DNA of 64,000 bases from an uncultured Pseudomonadales bacterium (lineage in GTDB: Bacteria; Pseudomonadota; Gammaproteobacteria; Pseudomonadales; Cellvibrionaceae). The stretch spans positions 62,001 to 126,000 of the forward strand of contig CANKXO010000001.1 in assembly GCA_947487765.1 (NCBI GenBank). The letters run 5' to 3'. The translations under genes were made by a program, and so were the position numbers. Shown here one piece after another: positions 54,757 to 61,901 of this stretch; the first letter of the stretch is position 1; every line of letters begins with the position of its first letter. The notes beneath the pieces are model-generated. The model was not told the origin of the DNA, did no database searches, and worked only from the letters and a program-made list of their open reading frames with translations.

Positions 54757-55404
54757 TTAAGTAGCGTATTGCCTAACTAACTCTGCCATTTTTTTCGAGT
54801 CGCTATTTTGTATGCTATTTTCAGCCTCTTTAGATAAACCCGATATAACGCCTTGTTTGTTTCTCTCGGGTTGGTTTTGACTCACTTTCCATTGTCCTTT
54901 TATGGATAACACATCTATTTTCAGCCCAATGATGGCGGATAACATTTTCTGGATATAATCATCGGGAGCATCTGTTGTAGACCAAGGGTCTGACTGATTG
55001 GCTTCATGCTGATGAGTGAGGTTATTTATCATATCCAGATTCCATTGTTTATCAGTGATGTATGACATGATGCCTCTTACGTGAACGGTCACGTAATTCC
55101 ATGTTGGTACAGCTTTTCCATGTTCTTTTTTAGTCGGGTAATGATTTGGCGTTATATAGCAGTTCGGGCCATTGAAGACGACTAAAACATCGGATTTATC
55201 CTTCAGGTTTTTCCATAAGTTATTCGCCTTAGCTATATGACCTTGAAGGACATTTTTTCCTTCCGATTGATTAAGGAAGAAAGGAATATGGTTAGCCTCT
55301 AACCCTGACTCAGAATGCGTTATCAATGTTGCGAAAGGGTAGTTGTCTATAAGCTTTTTGCATTGAACAAGGTCACTCTGTTCAAATTTCCTTGGGGTAT
55401 GCAT
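54757..55404 (-). CDS. PaiB-family FMN-binding regulator-like protein
   Basis: The 215-aa protein has the PaiB split barrel: MHTPRKFEQSD at the start, FATLITHSESGLEANHIPF (~24-42) and the PTWNYVTVHVRG motif (~99-110). PaiB was described in Bacillus as a repressor of sporulation and protease genes, but the family binds FMN and its role in Gram-negative bacteria is unclear. It starts 117 bp from, and divergent to, the MocR-type gene, which probably controls it. Confidence 0.88.
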   Translation of the reverse strand: MHTPRKFEQSDLVQCKKLIDNYPFATLITHSESGLEANHIPFFLNQSEGKNVLQGHIAKANNLWKNLKDKSDVLVVFNGPNCYITPNHYPTKKEHGKAVPTWNYVTVHVRGIMSYITDKQWNLDMINNLTHQHEANQSDPWSTTDAPDDYIQKMLSAIIGLKIDVLSIKGQWKVSQNQPERNKQGVISGLSKEAENSIQNSDSKKMAELVRQYAT

Positions 55405-55520
55405 CTTTCTTCTCCTAGTTTGTCAAACTATGTTGCTATTTATATTGCTATCCTATGCCGATATTGGTACTTTAAAAATATCCAATAATTAATTTTTATT
55501 AAGAACCAATTTTACTGCTT

Positions 55521-56996
55521 ATGAATCCACGATATGTGCGTCTATACGAAGAGATTCGCGAATCCATTAATCATGGGGCTTATCGCGCAGGGCAGCGTTT
55601 ACCGGCATCACGGGTATTAGCTAAAGAACGCGGGGTATCACGAAATACGGTCATTCGTGCTTACGATATGCTTGTTAGCGAAGGCTACCTCACCAGCAGG
55701 GTCGGGGATGGTATGCATGTGAGTCACGATTTGCCGGACCAACCTTGGTTAAGGAATGACAAGAACGCTAATACAAAGATGGTGGGCATTGAGCCCGCAT
55801 GGTCATCGTGGGCCAATCAGATTAATGATGTCAGCGCTTATAAACAGCTTCTGCAACAGCGTAGAGAAAAGCACCTACTGCAAGGTTATGAGATTACGGT
55901 CGATTTCCAGTATGGCCATGTGGAAATGAGTGAAAGCACTTTGTTGCAATGGCGACGCCTTGCAGCTAAATGGTCGCGTTTACAATCCCAAGCTTATGGC
56001 GATGTTCAAGGTTTGTTGGCACTAAGGGGAGCACTTGATTCTCACCTAAGTACCTATCGAGGTTGCCGTAGTTACCCTGATAACATTGTTGTTACATCCA
56101 GTGCCCAGCAATTATTTACATTGGTCGTGTCATTGATTGCTCAAAAAGGCGATACGGTTGTTATTGAGGAACCTTGGTATCATCGGTTTCGCGATATCTT
56201 GATGCTTGCAGGTATTAATATTGTTTCAATCCCGGTTGATAACGAGGGGTTAAATATAGACGCGCTATCCCGTGCAACCATTGAACAAGGCATAACACCT
56301 AAATTGATTTACGTAACACCTTCGCATCAATTTCCAACAGGGGTTGTGATGTCTTTACAGCGGCGATTAGCATTATTGGAATGGTGTCACCAGCATAATG
56401 TTTGGATTTTGGAAGATGACTACGATAGTGAGTATCGCTATCAGGGGCAGCCTATCGATGCCTTGCAATCCCTGGACAAAGAAGGCCGTGTTATCTATGT
56501 AGGTACTGCTTCAAAAGTGATTTGCCCTTCTTTGTGTATTGCTTATGGGTTATTTCCCGATGCATGGGTCAGCCGAATGGTAGAAGCGCTTCGACACACT
56601 CATCGGCATAGTGCTTGGATGGAGCAGCATATGCTGGCCGAATTTATCGACAAAGGCTTTTTTGTCAGCCATATTCGTCGGCAACGCAGGCGCTATGAAA
56701 GCAATCGGGCTTTGTTAGTCCATTTATTAACGAAATATTTTGGTGAATATATTCGTATCGAAGGCGACATGGCCGGATTACATATTTTGATCTGGTTATC
56801 GAAATGGAATATCAATCAACAAGACGCAATTCTTATGGCGTTAGCGAAACAAGGTGTTGCGCTTTATCCTGTCGATCATTTGTATAACCAGCCTCGGCAA
56901 ACACTGGGTTTACTGATGGGCTATGCCACATTGACTCATGAGCAAATTGAACATGGCGTAATAGTAATGCGTGATGTATTAGATCAATTATCATGA
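55521..56996 (+). CDS. MocR-type regulator (GntR helix-turn-helix fused to class I aminotransferase)
   Basis: The 491-aa PLP-dependent regulator has a GntR winged helix (~3-68; AGQRLPASRVLAKERGVSRNTVIRAYDMLVSEGYL) and a fold-type I aminotransferase domain (~125-485) with the Asp that contacts the PLP ring in LEDDYDSEY (~298-306) and PLP lysine Lys332 in GTASKVICP. Such regulators sense PLP or amines and control vitamin B6 or transport genes. It is divergent from the FMN-binding gene block and converges on a LysE gene. Confidence 0.92.
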   Translation: MNPRYVRLYEEIRESINHGAYRAGQRLPASRVLAKERGVSRNTVIRAYDMLVSEGYLTSRVGDGMHVSHDLPDQPWLRNDKNANTKMVGIEPAWSSWANQINDVSAYKQLLQQRREKHLLQGYEITVDFQYGHVEMSESTLLQWRRLAAKWSRLQSQAYGDVQGLLALRGALDSHLSTYRGCRSYPDNIVVTSSAQQLFTLVVSLIAQKGDTVVIEEPWYHRFRDILMLAGINIVSIPVDNEGLNIDALSRATIEQGITPKLIYVTPSHQFPTGVVMSLQRRLALLEWCHQHNVWILEDDYDSEYRYQGQPIDALQSLDKEGRVIYVGTASKVICPSLCIAYGLFPDAWVSRMVEALRHTHRHSAWMEQHMLAEFIDKGFFVSHIRRQRRRYESNRALLVHLLTKYFGEYIRIEGDMAGLHILIWLSKWNINQQDAILMALAKQGVALYPVDHLYNQPRQTLGLLMGYATLTHEQIEHGVIVMRDVLDQLS

Positions 56997-57018
56997 TTAG
57001 CAGTTGTCACTTGTATTG

Positions 57019-57654
57019 CTAACTCGTGCTTTTGACGTAAAAGAGGCTCGTTCCCATACCGATAAATAGGCCACCGCTGATTCTATTAAACCACTTTACA
57101 TTATTGTTGGTTGATAGCAGGCCTTTGGCACTTCGGGCTAAATATCCATACGTTGATAATGACACAAATGAAAAAAACATAAAAATAGCGGTCATCACAC
57201 TGAACTGTAATGCAATCGGTTGAGCGACATCGAGAAATTGTGGAAACAATGCAGTGAAAAATAATATAGGTTTTGGGTTCGTCGCAGCAACAATAAACCC
57301 TTCTTTGAAGTAAGCAAACAAAGAACGATGATTGTCATCATGTTGTGCGTTAGAAAATGATGACGTTTTATTCGCATTACGAAATTGGCGGATACCTAAA
57401 TAAATAAGGTAAGAGGCGCCAATTACTTTGACGAGTGTAAACAATGTTGCAGAGGTTAATAATATCGCGCTCAAGCCGCTGATTGATAAAATAGAGAGAA
57501 ACAGTAAGCCTAGAATATTGCCTAATGCAGAGATCATTACCACTTTTACGCCATTAACAGCACCATTGTAGATGGCCAAAAAGACAGCTGGTCCTGGGCT
57601 AATGACATAAAAGAAGGAGACAAAGACATAAATCAGTAAAGTGTCGATATTCAT
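57019..57654 (-). CDS. LysE/RhtB family amino-acid exporter
   Basis: The 211-aa inner-membrane exporter has six predicted membrane segments and the family opening FYVISPGPAVFLAIYNGAVNGVKVVMISALGNILG (~17-52), with the PGP motif at 21-23. It ends 22 bp from the MocR gene's stop, convergent. Members export amino acids such as Lys, Thr, homoserine or Cys; the substrate here is unknown. Confidence 0.9.
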   Translation of the reverse strand: MNIDTLLIYVFVSFFYVISPGPAVFLAIYNGAVNGVKVVMISALGNILGLLFLSILSISGLSAILLTSATLFTLVKVIGASYLIYLGIRQFRNANKTSSFSNAQHDDNHRSLFAYFKEGFIVAATNPKPILFFTALFPQFLDVAQPIALQFSVMTAIFMFFSFVSLSTYGYLARSAKGLLSTNNNVKWFNRISGGLFIGMGTSLFYVKSTS

Positions 57655-57822
57655 TGTTTATCTATTCCTGTTACTGCCTAGTAAGACTAATAGTAAGTTA
57701 TACCGTTGACAGCCCTATCATTATTAAAGAGATTTAAAATACTACCATGTTTTTTTAAATCCCTTAAAGGATGAATATATTATTTTAATGATTAACGAGA
57801 AATTATGACAATAAACTTACGG

Positions 57823-58167
57823 TCAGGGAGTGTTAATTTCTCTGACTTCAACACTTGAACCGGGAAAAACACCTGGGCTTTGCTGTGCAACCTCTACAGC
57901 TTCGTCTATATTTTTCGCTGAGACAATCATAAAGCCACCGACAATTTCTTTGGCTTCTACAAACGGTCCATCAGTTACGTCTTCTGTTGTAACGACTTTA
58001 CCATCAGCGAGCTTGCCACCCATATCGACAATATTGTCCTTAAACTTTTCTTTCCAGGCATTAAACTTTGCATACATTTCTTCCATTTGAGCGGGAGAGG
58101 GTGTTTCGCTCTGCTCTGGGCTTCTAGGCTGGCTTCGCATAATACAGAGGTAATTTTTTGTGGACAT
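57823..58167 (-). CDS. YCII/DGPF-domain protein
   Basis: The 114-aa protein has the YCII-related DGPF signature TDGPFVEAKEIVGGFMIV (about 65-82), with the opening NYLCIMRS. Family members are small dimeric proteins often beside ECF sigma factors; none is here. Catalytic function is unknown. It is on the same strand as the genes on both sides but separated by about 100-170 bp. Confidence 0.9.
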   Translation of the reverse strand: MSTKNYLCIMRSQPRSPEQSETPSPAQMEEMYAKFNAWKEKFKDNIVDMGGKLADGKVVTTEDVTDGPFVEAKEIVGGFMIVSAKNIDEAVEVAQQSPGVFPGSSVEVREINTP

Positions 58168-58265
58168 ATCGTTTCCTATGAATAGTTGTATTTATCGTAA
58201 ATGATATCGGTATCTAATCGATATAATGGTACGACGTATGAGGAGCCCTAAAGGGGACATTTATC

Positions 58266-58640
58266 TTATTTTTTATTATCTAAAACCTCTTTAAATGCAA
58301 ACATACCATTTAAGGCAGCTGGAAAGCCTGCATAAACAGACATTTGCAAAATAACTTCTTTAATCTCATCTTCTGTACAACCTACATTGAGAGCAGCATT
58401 CAGATGAACTTTAAGTTGTGGCTGGCAGTTACCCAATGCCATTAATGCGGCCACTGTAGCGATTTCGCGAGATTTCAAATCCAAGCCTTTGCGGTTGTAG
58501 ATATCACCGAATGGGTATTCGATAGTATATTTAGCCAAATCTGGACAGATGTCCTTGAGGCTTTCAATCACGTTATGGCCTGCTTCGCCGTCGATGTCTG
58601 TTAATAAGCCAAAGCCAGTGGTATATCGCGTGTTTTCCAT
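58266..58640 (-). CDS. Carboxymuconolactone decarboxylase-family protein, MerR-controlled
   Basis: The 124-aa helical protein has the CMD pattern (KSREIATVAALMALGNCQPQLKVHLNAALNVGCTEDEIKEVILQ) but not the CxxC of AhpD peroxidases, so gamma-carboxymuconolactone decarboxylase-like or unknown hydrolytic function is more likely. GGGAG lies six bases before the ATG. A MerR-type 19-bp-spacer promoter lies directly upstream and overlaps the merR stop codon, so the regulator's neighbour gene is almost certainly its target. This pairing is common for MerR regulators that respond to reactive aldehydes. Confidence 0.9.
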   Translation of the reverse strand: MENTRYTTGFGLLTDIDGEAGHNVIESLKDICPDLAKYTIEYPFGDIYNRKGLDLKSREIATVAALMALGNCQPQLKVHLNAALNVGCTEDEIKEVILQMSVYAGFPAALNGMFAFKEVLDNKK

Positions 58641-58672
58641 TGTTTGCTCCCATTGAAAGTGTCTGGAGCATC

Positions 58673-58703
58673 ACTGTAAAAGTTAGAGTTAACTGTAAGT
58701 CAA
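58673..58703 (-). promoter_or_regulatory. MerR-type promoter with 19-bp spacer
   Basis: On the minus strand, TTGACT (58698-58703) and TACAGT (58673-58678) are separated by exactly 19 bp. The spacer holds a near-perfect dyad TTAGAGTT/AACTGTAA (58683-58698 on the plus strand), one mismatch. This is the layout of MerR-activated promoters, where the regulator untwists an over-long spacer. It lies 32 bp upstream of the CMD-family start. Confidence 0.82.
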
Positions 58704-59056
58704 CTCACTTTCTGCGATTCATAAAATTCGATCTTTCTTTCTAAAGCCGTTAAATGCTCCAATTGCGATTGAATATAAGATTTTAGGTTCTTTCGGTGCT
58801 CCTTTAAAAGGTATTGGCGATCAGATTGAGTAACATCTCCTTGTTCTCTCAATGAGGCATATTCCAAAATATTTTCTAATGGCATGGCTGTTTCTTTTAA
58901 GCGAAGGATAAACTTAACCCAGTCGGTATCCTTATTAGTGTATGTTCTGTGACCACTTGTATTGCGCTGGATATTTTTGAGTAGGCCAATTCTTTCGTAG
59001 TATCGAAGGGTATAAGGCGATAACCCTGTTAACACTGAAAATGCTTTAATATTCAT
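58700..59056 (-). CDS. MerR-family transcriptional regulator
   Basis: The 118-aa protein has the MerR winged helix (1-70; MNIKAFSVLTGLSPYTLRYYERIGLLKNIQRNTSGHRTYTNKD) and a dimerising coiled coil (~80-113). It lacks the Cys residues of metal-sensing or SoxR members, so it resembles AdhR-type regulators. It is followed on the same strand by its probable target gene and operator. Confidence 0.92.
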   Translation of the reverse strand: MNIKAFSVLTGLSPYTLRYYERIGLLKNIQRNTSGHRTYTNKDTDWVKFILRLKETAMPLENILEYASLREQGDVTQSDRQYLLKEHRKNLKSYIQSQLEHLTALERKIEFYESQKVS

Positions 59057-59087
59057 AATAATATTCTTTTTTATTTTACTGAAAACA

Positions 59088-59714
59088 TCACTTGATCACT
59101 TTTTTTGCAATAATAAAAACAGCCTCTTTTTTGCGAGGTTCCCATTGGTAATCAATCTCGAATCCATTGTCAGTAAAATACCTTTCCAGCTTGGTTCTTT
59201 TAAGGATATTGATATAAGGTAATACCCGAAAAAAACGTGCTATACCAATTAAAACCTTCCAGGGAAACATCCAATTACCAAGACAGACAGTGCTGGTTAC
59301 AAAGATTCCATCAGGCTTAAGTAATCTATGCACTTTTTTGACAGTGTTTTCTGGTTCTTCAAGTAAGTGTAAAATACTATGGCCCATCACTACATCAAAA
59401 GCGGCTTCGGCTGAGCTGAATTCTTCGATAGTTGATTGCTGGAAGGTAATGTTATTGATATTTTCCTGCTCTACTTTATGTTGTGCGATTTCCAACATAT
59501 TTGATGATATATCGATAGCGAGAATATGCTTAACATAAGGGGCATGAGCCATTGCTGTGGTGCCAGTTCCACAGGCAAATTCGAATACCTCCATATTTTG
59601 TTTTAAATATCCTTGAGTAATTTCTAGCTTTTTTTGATAGGCCTGTTCATTTTTAATAGGTGACTTAGCATAACCTTTCGCTGCTTTATCCCAGAACTTC
59701 ATCTTTTGGACCAT
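59088..59714 (-). CDS. Class I SAM-dependent methyltransferase
   Basis: The 208-aa protein has the Rossmann methyltransferase fold: motif I FEFACGTGTTAMAHA (about 39-53), the acidic strand-2 residue in LAIDISSNMLEIA and motif IV VVMGHSILHLLEEP. The substrate is unknown; the C-terminal region (LRVLPYINILKRTKLERYF) resembles small-molecule methyltransferases. It begins 31 bp upstream of merR on the same strand. Confidence 0.9.
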   Translation of the reverse strand: MVQKMKFWDKAAKGYAKSPIKNEQAYQKKLEITQGYLKQNMEVFEFACGTGTTAMAHAPYVKHILAIDISSNMLEIAQHKVEQENINNITFQQSTIEEFSSAEAAFDVVMGHSILHLLEEPENTVKKVHRLLKPDGIFVTSTVCLGNWMFPWKVLIGIARFFRVLPYINILKRTKLERYFTDNGFEIDYQWEPRKKEAVFIIAKKVIK

Positions 59715-59760
59715 TTGAGCTCCCTCAAATTTGAATAATATAGAATTTAGCGAATGCTAT

Positions 59761-60126
59761 TTATATGCTCGACGCATAGAGTACAGTAATACCGATAAGC
59801 AAAAATACAGGCCAAGAAAAATGCTTACCTTTTGAACCAACTAAGGCCGTAACACAATGTAGAATAAATGTTATGCCTATAATATTACCAATAGTGTGTA
59901 TGTTAATAGTGTCACTTGAAAGATGAATCAGTAAAAATGCAAAGCCAAACCAGGCAATAGTCGTTATATGCCATGCAAATCGAAGAGTATTTTTAGTAAA
60001 TTCGGTATCGCCAAATAGCATCGGTAAATTATCTTTTCGAAATAACCGTATAAGAATATAACGTTCGCCTAGATAAGAGTGGGCGACTCCTATGAACATC
60101 AATAACGTTGCACCAAGGTAATACAT
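59761..60126 (-). CDS. Four-helix membrane protein, unknown function
   Basis: The 121-aa protein has four hydrophobic segments at about residues 2-17, 48-66, 76-95 and 103-119, with conserved-looking His residues in the first (AHSYLGERY) and second (WHITTIAWFGFA) segments. No family is recognised with certainty. It is on the same strand as the flanking genes. Confidence 0.7.
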   Translation of the reverse strand: MYYLGATLLMFIGVAHSYLGERYILIRLFRKDNLPMLFGDTEFTKNTLRFAWHITTIAWFGFAFLLIHLSSDTINIHTIGNIIGITFILHCVTALVGSKGKHFSWPVFLLIGITVLYASSI

Positions 60127-60205
60127 GATTCTCTTCTTCTAATTTCAATAATAAGTATGAATGATTGTACCGTTGATAGCTGTCGGAGCAACAGTGACTA
60201 ATCTA

Positions 60206-60697
60206 TTATGAATCTAGTCTAACCTGCCAATATCCAACATCTAGCCATTTGCCAAACTTATAGCCAACCTCTTTAAAGTGAGCTACTTTTTCCATTCCGA
60301 ACTTTTCATGCAGAGCTATGCTGGCTGTATTGGGCAGTGTAATAGTGCCTATAGCTGTATGGATGGACTTGTGATGTAAGTGGGAAAACAGAGCTTGGTA
60401 AAGTTTTGTACCCCAGCCCTTAGACGTAGTGGAGTGAGAAAGGTAAATTGAAATTTCTACTGTATTTCGATAGGCTGCGCGTTCGTTCCATTTGGATGCA
60501 TATGCATAACCAATAATGTCATCATTTTCGATAACGACTAGCCAGGAATAACCAGACTTTTGAATATTGTTGATTCGTTCAGCAAAATGAGAAGTGCTCA
60601 CCTCCTCTTCTTCAAAAGTAATAACCGTATTGCGTATATAGTAATTGTATATTTCAGCTATTGCTTTAGCGTCACTTTCTATTGCTTCTCGAATCAT
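60206..60697 (-). CDS. GNAT acetyltransferase, phosphinothricin-acetyltransferase-like
   Basis: The 163-aa protein starts MIREAIESDAKAIAEIYNYYIRNTVITFEEE, the pattern of Pat/YncA-type acetyltransferases, and has the acetyl-CoA loop SKGWGTKLYQALF (~92-104) and LHEKFGMEKVAHFKEVGYKFGKWLDVGYWQ (~128-157). Family members acetylate phosphinothricin, methionine derivatives or related amino acids; substrate here is unknown. Confidence 0.9.
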   Translation of the reverse strand: MIREAIESDAKAIAEIYNYYIRNTVITFEEEEVSTSHFAERINNIQKSGYSWLVVIENDDIIGYAYASKWNERAAYRNTVEISIYLSHSTTSKGWGTKLYQALFSHLHHKSIHTAIGTITLPNTASIALHEKFGMEKVAHFKEVGYKFGKWLDVGYWQVRLDS

Positions 60698-61113
60698 TTT
60701 TTGTATCTGGTTTGATATGTAAAAAGTGATTATAAAAATTTTTTTACAACACTGTAATTGTAATCAATTGCTAAAAGTTTTCTTTTGTCGATCTTATAAA
60801 GACTAATAGTCGATTAACGATTTTTCTTACTTTAATTTCGTACATGATTGGCTAACTGAGTGCTGGCGCCAAAGTCAATTATGTGTTTTTGCGTCGGCTG
60901 AGTTTTCACCGCTTTCATATGCGGACCTACATATCGTTACACCCTTTTCCAGAGAATCCGTAAAGTCATTATAACTACTCCAAGCTTTTCGATGAAACTC
61001 TTGTGTTGCCTCAATAATATTCATATCTCAGATTTATTTGATGTATAACGCTTGTAACACAGGGAAATATGAAGCGCAGTAAATATTTTTCTCTGTGATT
61101 ACGCTTTGTTATA
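60698..61113. other. Intergenic region with a possible 49-aa ORF
   Basis: This A+T-rich gap lies between the GNAT and secreted-protein genes. A 50-codon minus-strand frame at 60875-61024 is listed separately; the rest has no feature I can support. Confidence 0.45.
60875..61024 (-). CDS. Possible 49-aa small protein
   Basis: The frame begins MNIIEATQEFHRKAW, is helical and acidic, and ends EGSENSADAKTHN-like with an unstructured tail. There is only a weak GAG near the start codon. Amino-acid composition looks like a real small protein, but I know no homologue and the length is near what chance allows. Confidence 0.3.
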   Translation of the reverse strand: MNIIEATQEFHRKAWSSYNDFTDSLEKGVTICRSAYESGENSADAKTHN

Positions 61114-61458
61114 TTAATTTATAATTTCGATGTACTGTATATCGGCTAATCCATTATAAATGGTGCATTCCCCTGTGCTATATACATGAACTTTTTTCTG
61201 TGTTGTATGAGCGGTAAGTGCCAAAGATAATAAAGATCCACCTATTGTGCCGTCGGCCTTAAATTGCATACGGCTTGAATTTATAGTGTGGCAAGTATCT
61301 TTAGTAGTTATGGGCTTATCAAATGCAACAGAGCACATATTGTAAGTGCCTTCATAACCGCAATAAACGCTTATAATCGTTGCATCTCTTACATGACCCG
61401 CTGCACTTACTTGTAATGGTGACAATATAAAAAGTAACGTAAAAAGTTTAAATTTCAT
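61114..61458 (-). CDS. Small secreted protein, unknown function
   Basis: The 114-aa precursor has a clear signal peptide (MKFKLFTLLFILSPLQVSA, cleaved near residue 19-20) and four cysteines in the mature part (in VYCGY, NMCSV, DTCHT and GECTI), suitable for two disulfides. The beta-rich pattern suggests a compact periplasmic or secreted domain. I recognise no family. It is isolated between accessory genes and dnaX. Confidence 0.72.
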   Translation of the reverse strand: MKFKLFTLLFILSPLQVSAAGHVRDATIISVYCGYEGTYNMCSVAFDKPITTKDTCHTINSSRMQFKADGTIGGSLLSLALTAHTTQKKVHVYSTGECTIYNGLADIQYIEIIN

Positions 61459-61901
61459 GTTTTCTCCTTAAATATAACAGTCTATTAATAGGGCCGTTGG
61501 CCCCATGAATAGTTTTATGAGGAACCCCTTGTTTTTTTATTTAATAATTAATCAGCCTTTCAACTTACTGACTATAAAGTTTTGTTACAACATCAATTGC
61601 TTAAGCAATAATTAGCGTGGAATTGTTTGATAATCGATCTGCTGCTAGATGTGGTTTGAAGGGTAGCTTATCGGCTATACCTTGAAAAGGGATTTAGGCG
61701 ACAAGCAATGTCTCATAGTTGTAACTGGTCTTATGTATACACTGATGACAGCAAGCTACCAAATGGGCTATTGAACGGTAACCGATAAAAGCCTTATTAG
61801 GGTAGGAGGTCGGTTATATCATCTTATTAATCCTTACCTTTAGGTAATCAGCCAGTAGCTGCTATAATCTCCAACCTTCTTGACTAAGACTATAAATATA
61901 C
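61459..61901. other. Intergenic region upstream of dnaX
   Basis: In this 443-bp gap I see the dnaX promoter candidate at its right end and no tRNA or other RNA gene that I can recognise. Confidence 0.5.
61860..61868 (+). promoter_or_regulatory. Extended -10 promoter candidate for dnaX
   Basis: TGCTATAAT is a perfect extended -10 (TGnTATAAT) lying 33 bp before the dnaX start. The -35 region is weak, as expected for this promoter class. Transcription would start near 61875. Confidence 0.6.
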
